This document shows positions 29,252-37,340 of a stretch of DNA of 64,000 bases, piece after piece (position 1 is the stretch's first letter; every line of letters begins with the position of its first letter). The notes beneath the pieces were generated by a model. It was not told the origin of the DNA and ran no database searches. It saw only the letters and a list, made by a program, of their open reading frames with translations. The DNA lies in NCBI GenBank assembly GCA_016708925.1, contig JADJET010000008.1:62001-126000 (forward strand), in the 5' to 3' direction. Position numbers and translations under genes: made by a program. The DNA comes from Gammaproteobacteria bacterium (lineage in GTDB: Bacteria > Pseudomonadota > Gammaproteobacteria > Pseudomonadales > Porticoccaceae).

Positions 29252-30418
29252 ATGCGCCGCTCTGTCAGCCTGTTCATCGTGGTTGCCGTGCTCGCCGCCC
29301 TCAGTTACGGCGTGAGCAACTATCTCGGCAAACGCAAGTTTGTGGAAACCGATAACGCCTACACCACCGGGGACATCATCAACGTCGGATCCCAGCTCGA
29401 TGACGTGATTCTCTGGCTGGGGGCCGAGGAGGGCGACTATGTCGAGCAGGGTCAGGAACTGATCCGCCTCGACGGCGGCACACCCAAAAACCGGCTGGCG
29501 CGCGCCCAGAGCGACCTCGCCCGGGCGGTGCAGGAAGTGGCCACACTCAAGCAGCTTGGGCGCCGCCGTGCTGCGGAAGTGCGGGAGGCGGAAATCCGGT
29601 ACACCCTGGCGCGCAATGAAGCCGAACGACGCAAGAAGCTCGCTGACCGCGGCATGATTTCCAAAGAGGAACGGGACATATCGGTCCTGCGCATGGAGGA
29701 AGCGAAGGCTGCCATGGACTCGGCGCAGCAGAAGCTCATCGAAGCCCGCATCGACGCCGGCGCCATGCCCATTGCCCAACATCCCAAGGTGCTCACCGCC
29801 GGCGCCTGGGCGCGCGGCCTCAGTTCCATGGTCAACAAGACCACCATCGTCGCGCCCGTTGCCGGTCATATTGCCAAACGCTTTGTCTCCGCCGGCGACG
29901 TGATCAAGGCCGGTCGACCGCTGTTGCAAATGGTGCAACTGGATAAAGTCTGGGTGGCGGCGAATTTCAAGGAAACCCAGTTGCGCAATCTGCACATCGG
30001 ACAGCCGGCCAAAATCGTGTCGGATCTGTACGGCGATGAAGTCGTGTATGAGGGCACCGTGATCGGGACCGGGACCGGCACCGGCGCGGCATTCTCCCTG
30101 CTGCCGGCCCAGAACGCGACCGGCAACTGGCTCAAGATCGTGCAGCGTGTGCCCGTGCGCATTGCGCTCGAAGGCGACATGATCAAAACGCATCCGCTGC
30201 CGCTGGGCACCTCGCTGGCGGTCACCATCGACACCAGTGATCGCGACGGGCCACGCCTGACGGCGGCGCCCAGTCCGCGACCGGTCGATGTGACGGCGAC
30301 CTACGGTTACTGGCGGGCGGATGGTCAGGCCATGGTCGACCGCATCGTCGCCGAGAATCTGCCGACCGCCGCGGCGACGGAGGCGACGCCGCGAACGGTC
30401 GCGTCCCCGGACCATTGA
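29252..30418 (+). CDS. emrA: EmrA-type HlyD-family efflux adaptor
   Basis: Periplasmic membrane-fusion protein linking EmrB to an outer-membrane channel. ATG 29252 gives 388 residues (a TTG six bases earlier is possible). One N-terminal membrane helix is followed by the first barrel-sandwich half (ETDNAYTTGDIINVGSQ), a coiled-coil hairpin (about 80-165, LARAQSDLARAVQEVATLKQ), the second half (IVAPVAGHIAKRFVSAGDVI) and a beta-barrel (KVWVAANFKETQL). Followed after 58 bases by a marR gene. Confidence 0.9.
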   Translation: MRRSVSLFIVVAVLAALSYGVSNYLGKRKFVETDNAYTTGDIINVGSQLDDVILWLGAEEGDYVEQGQELIRLDGGTPKNRLARAQSDLARAVQEVATLKQLGRRRAAEVREAEIRYTLARNEAERRKKLADRGMISKEERDISVLRMEEAKAAMDSAQQKLIEARIDAGAMPIAQHPKVLTAGAWARGLSSMVNKTTIVAPVAGHIAKRFVSAGDVIKAGRPLLQMVQLDKVWVAANFKETQLRNLHIGQPAKIVSDLYGDEVVYEGTVIGTGTGTGAAFSLLPAQNATGNWLKIVQRVPVRIALEGDMIKTHPLPLGTSLAVTIDTSDRDGPRLTAAPSPRPVDVTATYGYWRADGQAMVDRIVAENLPTAAATEATPRTVASPDH

Positions 30419-30476
30419 AGATCGACCCTAGGGTTCTGGCCGCCGCGATTCAGGGACACCGTCAGCGGGATTTTCC

Positions 30477-30974
30477 ATGATTGATCTGGCCAACAATCTG
30501 GTGCGTCGCATCGGCACCCTCAGCCGCAGCATGATCCGCGCGCTGGACATCGAGATGGCCCCGCTCGGCATGGGTTCGGGGCGTTTCTCGTACCTCTTCA
30601 TGCTGTACATCAACGAAGGCGTCACCCAGCAGGAAATGGCGGTCCGCCTGCAGGCCGACAAGGCGGCGGTGGCGCGCACCCTCGCACAGCTCGAAGAGCA
30701 GGGTTACGTCCGGCGCGACAGCGATCCCCGCGACGGGCGCGTCACCCGGGTGTTCCTGACCGACAAATCCCGCGCCTTGCGGGGCCATCTCGAAGACGCC
30801 GTGGGGCGGGTGATCACCCAGTTGCAGGCCAATCTGGACGCGTCACAACAAGCGGCGATCCGGGACATCCTGCAACGCATGGCGGAGTCGCTCGCGACGG
30901 GTTACGAGGGGATCAATGGCGGCACCGGTGCCGGCGTGAACTCCGGCAGCCCCACGGGCCGCAAGGACGTCTAG
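30477..30974 (+). CDS. MarR-family transcriptional regulator
   Basis: 165-residue winged-helix repressor, probable regulator of the emrB-emrA operon to which it belongs. The recognition region reads VTQQEMAVRLQADKAAVARTLAQLEEQGYVRRDSDPRDGRVTRVFLTDK, the classical MarR wing with its D-x-R-D-x-R motif. Effector unknown. The C-terminus dissolves into Gly/Ser-rich residues just before IS-like remnant DNA, so the last few residues may be altered. Confidence 0.9.
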   Translation: MIDLANNLVRRIGTLSRSMIRALDIEMAPLGMGSGRFSYLFMLYINEGVTQQEMAVRLQADKAAVARTLAQLEEQGYVRRDSDPRDGRVTRVFLTDKSRALRGHLEDAVGRVITQLQANLDASQQAAIRDILQRMAESLATGYEGINGGTGAGVNSGSPTGRKDV

Positions 30975-31027
30975 CTTTGAAGCGGGGGCGCGCAAACCAG
31001 GGGGCCGGGCGCGGTGGCGGATGACCG

Positions 31028-31500
31028 CTTCAGCGCCTGCTTGCCGAGGGTCTGAATGGCGCATCGGCGTCATAGGCTTTGTCGGCGGCGACGGTCTGCG
31101 CGGGAACACCGTCGTGCGCCTGCGTGATGTCAGGGACTTGGCGGTGAGCTGCCAGCGCGCCCCCAGCCCTTCGACCAGCGCGTGAATCTTGGTCGTCAAT
31201 CCGCCCGCAGGCCATCGCTTGGCGCCGTTTTGGACCGCGGCATGCTGGTGAGCTCTGACAATGGTGGAATCGAGGAACACTCCTCGGAGTCGGCGCTGGG
31301 CCAGCTCGGCGAGACCCGATGCCAGACGCCGGCGTTGGACCACCGTGAGAATCGCGCGCTGTTCCGGACCGAACTGTTCCGGGGGCGCGGCGTCCCAGCA
31401 CCGCGTCGCGACAGCCGTTGTCCCCGCCGTCCTGCCACGGTCGCCGGCCTGGCCGGGGCTCGATCCGCCACGGTCGTTCCGCAAGTTCCTGTGCCTTGAT
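31028..31500 (-). pseudogene. IS5-family (IS427-like) transposase remnant
   Basis: The minus strand encodes LDSTIVRAHQHAA and GGLTTKIHALVEGLG, typical of the DDE domain of IS5/IS427 transposases. The frame then breaks, and the next segment (DITQAHDG, then AADKAYDADA, carrying the second Asp) is in another frame. No complete N-terminus, no final Glu region and no clear terminal inverted repeats are visible. A dead insertion sequence. Confidence 0.75.
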
Positions 31501-31523
31501 CCAACTCCGTCAACAGTTGGATC
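31498..31523. other. hairpin with 9-base arms at the IS remnant edge
   Basis: GATCCAACT (31498-31506) and AGTTGGATC (31515-31523) are exact reverse complements around an 8-base loop. It could be a leftover of the insertion sequence or a terminator. Confidence 0.45.
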
Positions 31524-31662
31524 GGTGGCACAGGTCCGTGCCAGCACAATTTCGACCCCGCCCCCGCCGCCACGGATGGGGAGGGGGGCGGCCCGGGTTC
31601 GCCCGGCACCGCGGGGCCGCTTCGGCCGCCCGACCTTTTCACGGTTTGGGAATCTAGCCCGC

Positions 31663-31706
31663 CCCGACTCCCCGACTCCCCGACTCCCCGACTCCCGACT
31701 CCCGAC
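31663..31706. repeat. short tandem repeat (CCCGACTC)n
   Basis: Four copies of the 8-mer CCCGACTC followed by two 7-base variants (CCGACTC, CCGAC). Lies in noncoding DNA between the IS remnant and the crotonase gene. Prone to copy-number change by slippage. Confidence 0.8.
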
Positions 31707-31826
31707 AAGGTTTCCGGGCAAAAACTGGATGCGGGCCGACGTTGCCTTATTCAGGTGTCCACGTCATTGCGCGCGGCGGCACCTCAACCGGCTGGTTGCG
31801 CAAAACGGATGCCCGCCGCGGGCGCG

Positions 31827-31854
31827 CCCTTGTTTATATGTCGCACCACTAGCC
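31827..31854 (-). repeat. dispersed repeat, inverted partner of 34174-34201
   Basis: The minus strand reads GGCTAGTGGTGCGACATATA followed by AACAAGGG, matching 34174-34201 on the plus strand with one difference. Flanking similarity (GCGGGCATCC...TTTTGCGC) extends the match to roughly 65-70 bases. The two copies bracket the crotonase-FkbM-tRNA-hopJ segment in opposite orientation. Confidence 0.7.
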
Positions 31855-31939
31855 GTTTTTCAACTAGCGGCGAGCGGTTGGTTTCGCGCCGGCAAGTCCC
31901 TATCATGCCGGGCGAATCTGTCTGCCAAAGGGGCGGCCC

Positions 31940-32725
31940 GTGACAACAAAAACCCTGGAATTCTGCACGACCCGGCTCGATGGTCGGGTGCTCACGGTCA
32001 CCATCAACCGGCCCGAGGTGATGAACTCCCTGCATCCGCCCGCCAACTTCGAGCTGGCGCAGGTGTTCGACGCCTTCGCCGCCGATCCCGAGCAGTGGGT
32101 GGCGATTCTCACCGGCGCCGGCGAGCGCGCGTTCAGCGCCGGCAACGACCTCAAGTACCAGGCCGCCGGCGGCAAGCGCGGCAGTCCCCGTTCCGGTTTT
32201 GCGGGACTCACGGCGCGCTTCGATCTCAACAAGCCGGTGATCGCTGCGGTCAACGGCGTCGCCATGGGCGGCGGTTTTGAAATTGCGCTGGCCTGCGATC
32301 TGATCGTGGCGGCGGAAACCGCGGTGTTCGCGTTGCCGGAGCCGCGCGTCGGTCTCGCCGCACTGGCGGGCGGCGTGCATCGGCTGCCGCGCCAGATCGG
32401 ACTCAAGCGGGCGATGAGCATGATCCTCACCGGGCGCCGGGTCGGCGCCGCCGAAGGCAAGGAGTTGGGTTTCGTGAACGAAGTGGTGCCGCCTTCGCAA
32501 CTGATGGCGGCGGCGCGGCGCTGGGCCGATCTCATTCTGGAATGCGCGCCGCTGTCGATTCGCGCCAGCAAGGATTCGGTGATGCGCGGTCTCGACCAGG
32601 CCGATCTGGAACAGGCCATGGCGCTACAGCTCGACAGCGTCGGCGAACTTTATCGCAGCCAGGACTTTATCGAAGGGCCGCGAGCCTTTGCCGAAAAGCG
32701 CCCGCCGCACTGGCAGGGCAAATGA
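31940..32725 (+). CDS. Enoyl-CoA hydratase/isomerase (crotonase) family protein
   Basis: 261-residue crotonase-fold enzyme from GTG 31940 with GGGGCGG upstream. The first oxyanion-hole segment is RAFSAGNDLKYQ and the second NGVAMGGGFEIALACDLIVAAE; both are intact. LPEPRVGLAALAGGVHRLPRQIG follows, with one acidic residue in the active-site region. These proteins hydrate or isomerise acyl-CoA esters; the exact reaction cannot be read. The FkbM methyltransferase start lies 20 bases past the stop, so the pair is probably co-transcribed. Confidence 0.87.
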   Translation: MTTKTLEFCTTRLDGRVLTVTINRPEVMNSLHPPANFELAQVFDAFAADPEQWVAILTGAGERAFSAGNDLKYQAAGGKRGSPRSGFAGLTARFDLNKPVIAAVNGVAMGGGFEIALACDLIVAAETAVFALPEPRVGLAALAGGVHRLPRQIGLKRAMSMILTGRRVGAAEGKELGFVNEVVPPSQLMAAARRWADLILECAPLSIRASKDSVMRGLDQADLEQAMALQLDSVGELYRSQDFIEGPRAFAEKRPPHWQGK

Positions 32726-32744
32726 TGCAGCCGGAGGTGCGTGC

Positions 32745-33425
32745 GTGAAGCATGTGGGCGAGTTCTGGCTGCCGGACGTCGATCTGCGCTGGTGGAGCAA
32801 CTGGGGCAAGACCCGGCGCAAGACGCTGGAGCGCTATGGCACGGGCGCCGGGCCCAAGGCCGCCGATATGGAGGCGGCGCTTGCCAGCGTCCCGAAGGGT
32901 GGTCTGGCCCTGGACGGCGGCGCCAATGTCGGTGCCTATACGCGCATCATGGCGCAGCACTTCGACCGGGTGATCGCCTTCGAGCCGGCGCCGGATACCT
33001 TCGCCTGTCTCGAGCGCAATGTCCGCGACTGGGGGCTTGGCGAGCGCGTCGAAGTCCGCCCCGTGGCGCTCTCGGATCGCCGCGAGCAGGTCGGGCTGAA
33101 GGGGCGGCGCGGGCATCGCTCGTTGTCGCGGCGCGTATCGGGGCCGGGCACGATCCAGAGCCTGCCCATCGACGCTCTCGAACTCCCGGCGCTCGCGTTT
33201 CTCAAGCTCGATCTCGAAGGGTACGAGGTGCGCGCCCTGCGCGGCGCCCTGGCGACACTCACCCGTTGCCGGCCTTATGTCTTGTTTGAAGACAAGCCCC
33301 ACAAGTCGGAACTCTACGGTGAAGCTCGGGAAGCGCACGATATTCTGTTATCCTTGGGCGCTGGGCTGATCGCCCGGATCGGCAAGCACGGTAATGACTG
33401 GCTTTATGGGTTTCCTGCCGAATAA
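32745..33425 (+). CDS. FkbM-family methyltransferase
   Basis: SAM-dependent methyltransferase of the FkbM family (O-methylation of sugars or small molecules). GTG 32745 with GGAGG seven bases upstream gives 226 residues; an in-frame ATG inside the crotonase gene was rejected. The SAM motif LDGGANVGAYTRIMA is near residues 51-65, the acidic loop in VIAFEPAPDTFACLERNV, and FLKLDLEGYEVRAL is the family's D-x-E-G-x-E signature. Substrate unknown. Confidence 0.88.
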   Translation: MKHVGEFWLPDVDLRWWSNWGKTRRKTLERYGTGAGPKAADMEAALASVPKGGLALDGGANVGAYTRIMAQHFDRVIAFEPAPDTFACLERNVRDWGLGERVEVRPVALSDRREQVGLKGRRGHRSLSRRVSGPGTIQSLPIDALELPALAFLKLDLEGYEVRALRGALATLTRCRPYVLFEDKPHKSELYGEAREAHDILLSLGAGLIARIGKHGNDWLYGFPAE

Positions 33426-33545
33426 GGCAGCGGAAGCGGTTCGCGGCAGAACCGCGGATTCGTCAGTCCGCAAGGCTGATCCGCCAGACAGGTCCGCACG
33501 GCAAGACTCCGTAATAAACCCGCATGACATCGCGGGCAGCATTTC

Positions 33546-33622
33546 GCCTCTGTAGCTCAGTTGGATAGAGTAACCGGCTTCGAACCGGTTGGTCGGGAGT
33601 TCGAGTCTCTCCAGGGGCGCCA
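33546..33622 (+). tRNA. tRNA-Arg (anticodon TCG)
   Basis: 77-base cloverleaf. The acceptor stem GCCTCTG/CAGGGGC has one G-U pair, the D arm is GCTCAGTTGGATAGAGT, and the anticodon stem ACCGG/CCGGT has loop CTTCGAA giving anticodon TCG (reads CGA, Arg). The T arm is GGGAG-TTCGAGT-CTCTC, the discriminator is G and the CCA is encoded. A run of six Ts follows at once (33624-33629) and probably ends transcription. Confidence 0.93.
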
Positions 33623-33825
33623 TTTTTTGGCAATTCGGCAAGAAAATTTCCGGTATGGCCGTTCTCCGTGGCGGTCGCACGGGAGCGCCACGACCGCGTC
33701 ACCCTCGCACGTCCCGGTTGCGTCCAGCCCGACGCTGTCATCCAATGGCACGCGGTTCCGGAGTGCGGAAAAGTCCACCCTGGGGCCATCTCATCAAATG
33801 GCACACGGACTTTTGGAGATTTCCC

Positions 33826-34179
33826 ATGACCCCGACCGACCTGGTCGAAAAGCTGCGCACCTCCCCAGCGGCGGTGGCATTCGACGAAGTGATCGCCGTC
33901 ATCAACGCGCACTACCGCTTCACCCAGACGGGTTTCGCCAACGGCTTTGGCGCCGGGCGCCTGTGGAACCCCATGGGGACCAACGAAGGCTCCTGCCGCA
34001 TCCTGGCTTTTGCTCGCCTGCACGGTCTCAACGAGGCCGAAACCCTGGCCTGCTTCGGTGCCTATTACCGCGAAGTGCTCGCCGATCCCGAGGGCACGAC
34101 GCATCCGAACATCCGCGCCTTCATGCGCGATGGCTGGGGCGGGGTGCGCTTCGAAGGCGAGCCACTGTCGGATGGCTAG
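33826..34179 (+). CDS. HopJ type III effector-family protein
   Basis: 117-residue small acidic protein from ATG 33826 with GGAGA upstream. It matches the HopJ family: DEVIAVINAHYRFTQTGFANG, then GTNEGSCRILAFARLHGLNEAETLACFGAYYREVLADPEGT and NIRAFMRDGWGGVRFEG. Despite the family name it is widespread in free-living gammaproteobacteria with no type III secretion, and its role is unknown. Longer upstream reading runs into the tRNA and was rejected. The stop codon falls inside a dispersed repeat. Confidence 0.88.
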   Translation: MTPTDLVEKLRTSPAAVAFDEVIAVINAHYRFTQTGFANGFGAGRLWNPMGTNEGSCRILAFARLHGLNEAETLACFGAYYREVLADPEGTTHPNIRAFMRDGWGGVRFEGEPLSDG

Positions 34180-34227
34180 TAGTGCGACATATAAACAAGG
34201 GGACGTCATGCCCGCAAAGGCGGGCAT
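34174..34227 (+). repeat. dispersed repeat with ATGCCCGC/GCGGGCAT hairpin
   Basis: The left part (34174-34201) is the inverted partner of 31827-31854, and the right part (34208-34227) is the palindromic ATGCCCGC-AAAG-GCGGGCAT unit found at 27163 and near 44470. It includes the hopJ stop codon. Confidence 0.7.
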
Positions 34228-34611
34228 CCAGTTTTTGCGCGGGAATGACGATGGCCAGTAATGTGTCGAAACTTACGTGCCGTGGTACCTAAGCCGGATA
34301 AGGCGGGCCGGGTTTTCTCCGGCGCGGGATGGCCCCGCTCTCCGCGTCCGGGGCGTATCGGTCGGTGGATTTGACCGTTGGTCGGCCCACAGAGGCACGA
34401 TCGTTGACATGGTGGCCCATGTGGCAGTCTATACTGAAGGCTGGAAGTCAGGTTTGTGCGGCAGTTGCTTGATACAGTTGGCGGATTGGTGGCGAAATAA
34501 GGCACGGAAAATGGAGCGGCGATTTCAACACCCAAGCGCAACGAGTTTATCGGAGTGGGCTTTCCCTATCGAAATCGTCCGGCATGAACTTCGCCTACAG
34601 CGCAGGGGCTG
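34228..34611. other. intergenic region upstream of the pilin operon
   Basis: No supported gene. It must hold the promoter of fimT and the minor pilin operon. TTGACA (34404) and TATACT (34430) occur but are 20 bases apart, too far for a normal sigma-70 promoter. Confidence 0.5.
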
Positions 34612-35211
34612 ATGGATACAGCGAAAGGTATTCGAAGACGCGGCGCAGGTCGTTCGCTCGGCGGCGGGTTCACTCTCATCGAGCTGGTGGTGACCATGGT
34701 GGTACTGGCCGTCCTGGCGGCGGTCGCGGTGCCCTCCTTTACCCGGCTGCTGCTCAATGCCCATCGCTCCACCGTATTGAGCGAGCTCACCGCGGCGCTC
34801 AATCTGGCGCGGGCCGAAGCGCTTGGTCGCGGGCTGCCGGTGGTGGTGTGCCGCAGTTCCAACGCGACCACCTGTGGCAGCGGGTCCTGGGCGCAAGGCT
34901 GGCTGGTGTTCATCAACAACGACAACGACAGTCCGGCAGCGGTCGATACCGGTGAAGAGATCCTGAAAGTGCGACAGGAATCACAACCTGCCTACTCGCT
35001 GGTTCCTGTTACCAACTATGCGAATTTCATCACTTATCGCGCGGATGGCAGCGTCAATACTATCGGCAGGATCACCTACTGCGACCGCCGCGGCGCAGCC
35101 GAGGCGCGTGCGCTGCTGATCAATGGAGCCGGGAGAGTGCGCTTGAGCCGGGATACCGACGACGATGGCATTGACGAAGACGAGGCTGGCAATGATCTCG
35201 TCTGTCCCTGA
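34612..35211 (+). CDS. fimT: Minor pseudopilin FimT/FimU (GspH family)
   Basis: Minor pilin of the type IV pilus priming complex, 199 residues. The prepilin peptidase site GGGFTLIELVVTMVVLAVLAAVAVPSF has cleavage after Gly and Glu at mature position 5. It is followed by the GspH-type globular domain (ARAEALGRGLPVVVC, then FINNDNDS, SVNTIGRITYC). The last 20 residues are acidic (DTDDDGIDEDEAG), a possible calcium or tip-contact segment. The 3' end overlaps pilV by 20 bases. First gene of the fimT-pilV-W-X-Y1-Y2-E operon. Confidence 0.9.
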   Translation: MDTAKGIRRRGAGRSLGGGFTLIELVVTMVVLAVLAAVAVPSFTRLLLNAHRSTVLSELTAALNLARAEALGRGLPVVVCRSSNATTCGSGSWAQGWLVFINNDNDSPAAVDTGEEILKVRQESQPAYSLVPVTNYANFITYRADGSVNTIGRITYCDRRGAAEARALLINGAGRVRLSRDTDDDGIDEDEAGNDLVCP

Positions 35212-35656
35212 CCGGCGCCCGGTGGTATCTAGGACGGGTCAGGCCGGGGTGGGCCTGATCGAGGTCCTGATCGCCGTACTGGTGTTCGCGATCGGGCTGC
35301 TCGGGCTGGCGCGGCTGGAGATCGCCAATCTGGCGACCAACCACGACGCCCAACTGCGTTCCCAGGCGATGACGCTCGCCTATGACATCGTCGATCGCAT
35401 GCGCGCCAATCGCGATGCCGCGCTCAACGGCGACTATGACATCGATATCGGCGACACGGCCCCGACCGGTGCCACGGTGGCGGCGACCGACCTGCAGGAG
35501 TGGAAGGCCGCCTCTGTCGGGCTGTTGCCCCAGGGCGATGGGGCCATCGCGCGGACGGTTGCGGCCGGGGTGAGTCGATTTGTGATCACTGTGCAGTGGG
35601 ACGACTCCCGTGGTGAGCGGGATCCCATACAGTTCGTTTTCGACACGGAGTTGTAG
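35192..35656 (+). CDS. pilV: Type IV pilus minor pilin PilV
   Basis: Minor pilin, 154 residues from ATG 35192 (ribosome site GAGG, overlapping the end of fimT). The prepilin motif GVGLIEVLIAVLVFAIGLLGLARLE has Glu at position 5. After it come QLRSQAMTLAYDIVDRMRANR, typical of PilV, and the family ending FVITVQWDDSRGERDP. The longer reading from 35165 lies within fimT and lacks a ribosome site. Confidence 0.9.
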   Translation: MISSVPDRRPVVSRTGQAGVGLIEVLIAVLVFAIGLLGLARLEIANLATNHDAQLRSQAMTLAYDIVDRMRANRDAALNGDYDIDIGDTAPTGATVAATDLQEWKAASVGLLPQGDGAIARTVAAGVSRFVITVQWDDSRGERDPIQFVFDTEL

Positions 35657-35659
35657 GTG

Positions 35660-36799
35660 ATGGCACCACGGGTTCGTCCAGGCTCCCGCCGTCGCGACTT
35701 TCCCTGCCCGGGACGGCAAGGGGGCTTTTCGCTGATCGAGCTGATGATCGCGGTGGTGGTGGGCTCGGTTCTCATCGCCGTCGTGGCGCGCATGGTCGCC
35801 GGCACCCTCGCTACCTACCGTTCCGACGAGTACCTCGCCCGGCTGCAGGAGAACGCACGCTACGCCATCGAACAGATCAGTTTCAGCGGACGCATGGCGG
35901 GCTTCAGCGGCTGCGCCCGCAACTTCAACAATCTGCTCGATACCAGTTCGGCCGGCTATGAACTCGGTATCTACGATGTCACGCGAGTCTTCTCGGGCTG
36001 GGAGTACGACGGCACCGGCGACGCTGACGACTACACCATCGCCACCCTGGACCCGGCCGGCGCCGCCCTCAGCGAGTGGAGTGACGCCGACGGCAACGAC
36101 TTGGTCGACGACCTGCAAGATATGGTGGTGCCGGGTACCGATGTGCTGGTCGTCAAATACGCCGAACAGATACTGAGCGAGGGCGCCGACGGCAATACTC
36201 CCGCCAATGCCGCCAGCATCACCCTCACCGGCGCCAGCGGCGTCGCCCAGGACGACTTGATCCTGGTCACCGACTGCCTGGGCAGCGATCTGTTCCAGAA
36301 CCGCGCCGCGGACGATGCCGCCACCCTGGCCCGGGGCTCCGGCGGCAGCCCCGGCAATGTCCCGCCGGGCAGCGCCAACTTCAGCCACGCCTATGGCCCG
36401 GACATCGAGATCTACACCTTTACGGTGTTGGTCTACTACATCGGCCGAGGCGCCAGCGGCGAGTCGGCGCTGTTCCGCCGCAGCTATGCCGGAGGCGGCG
36501 GGGGAGATACCCAGGAAATCGTCGAGGGTGTCGAGAACATGCAGATTCTCTACGGCGAGGATACCGACGGTGATCGCCTCGTCGACATCTATCGCACCTC
36601 GGACACAGTCGTCAGCTGGGCCGACGTGGTGGCCGCGCGTGTCGGCCTGCTGCTGCGCACCGTGGAGAGCGGTCGCCAGGAGAATGACACGGCGATCTAC
36701 GATGTGCTCGGCACCAATGTCACCCCGCCCGCCGTCGATGCCCGCCGCCATCGCCGGGTATTCACCACCACCATCGCCCTGCGCAACCGGGTGGGTTGA
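35660..36799 (+). CDS. pilW: Type IV pilus minor pilin PilW
   Basis: 379 residues from ATG 35660 (a GTG immediately before is possible), starting 3 bases after the pilV stop. The prepilin motif GGFSLIELMIAVVVGSVLIAVV is at about residues 22-43. ARYAIEQISFSGRMAGFSGC follows, a region where PilW carries a conserved GxxGC. The globular domain contains VVPGTDVLVVKYAEQ and many acidic turns. Part of the priming complex with FimT, PilV and PilX. Confidence 0.9.
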   Translation: MAPRVRPGSRRRDFPCPGRQGGFSLIELMIAVVVGSVLIAVVARMVAGTLATYRSDEYLARLQENARYAIEQISFSGRMAGFSGCARNFNNLLDTSSAGYELGIYDVTRVFSGWEYDGTGDADDYTIATLDPAGAALSEWSDADGNDLVDDLQDMVVPGTDVLVVKYAEQILSEGADGNTPANAASITLTGASGVAQDDLILVTDCLGSDLFQNRAADDAATLARGSGGSPGNVPPGSANFSHAYGPDIEIYTFTVLVYYIGRGASGESALFRRSYAGGGGGDTQEIVEGVENMQILYGEDTDGDRLVDIYRTSDTVVSWADVVAARVGLLLRTVESGRQENDTAIYDVLGTNVTPPAVDARRHRRVFTTTIALRNRVG

Positions 36800-37338
36800 T
36801 GCATACCGCCACACGCCCGTTTCTGCCCACCGCGCCGGGATACCGGCAGCGGGGTTTGGTGCTGCCGATGGCGCTGATTCTCCTGGTAGTGCTGACCCTG
36901 GCGGGGGTCGGCGCGGCCCGCGTCAATATCCTGCAGGAGCGCATGGTGGCGGCCACCTACAACCGGCAACTCGCGTTTCAGGCCGCCGAGGCTGCACTTC
37001 GCGAAGGCGAGCGCTTCCTGCAGCAGGCGCTGTTGCCGGCGTTCAATGGCAGCGGCGGCCTCTATCTGGCGCCGCTGCCGAGTGCGCCCCGTGTCTGGGA
37101 CGGCTGGAGCGCGAGCGACTGGGGCAGCAACGGCATCACCTACGGCGGCAGCCTCGGCGAGGTGGCCGCCCAGCCGGTGTACATCATCGAGGAGCTCGCC
37201 CGCACGCCGGGCAGTGGCGGCAGTCTGGGATCGGGCCAGCCGCAGCCGGAAACCGTTTATTACCGCGTCACCGCCCGCGCCGTGGGCGGCAACCCCAACA
37301 GCGTAGTACTGCTGCAATCCATCTATCGGAGGGAATGA
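36799..37338 (+). CDS. pilX: Type IV pilus minor pilin PilX
   Basis: 179 residues from ATG 36799, overlapping the pilW stop by one base (TGATG). The N-terminal hydrophobic helix (QRGLVLPMALILLVVLTLAGVGAAR) follows a Gly cleavage site but has no Glu at position 5, as is normal for PilX/GspK-type tip pilins. LAFQAAEAALREGERFL is typical of PilX. The C-terminus (YYRVTARAVGGNPNSVVLLQSIYRR) matches the family ending. A strong GGAGG for pilY1 lies within its last codons. Confidence 0.9.
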   Translation: MHTATRPFLPTAPGYRQRGLVLPMALILLVVLTLAGVGAARVNILQERMVAATYNRQLAFQAAEAALREGERFLQQALLPAFNGSGGLYLAPLPSAPRVWDGWSASDWGSNGITYGGSLGEVAAQPVYIIEELARTPGSGGSLGSGQPQPETVYYRVTARAVGGNPNSVVLLQSIYRRE

Positions 37339-37340
37339 CC

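Noticed and set aside
33546..33622. tRNA-Arg as attachment site of a genomic island
   Set aside because: No second copy of the tRNA 3' end and no integrase were seen in the window.
34404..34435. TTGACA and TATACT as a promoter for the pilin operon
   Set aside because: The two hexamers are 20 bases apart, outside the usual 16-18.
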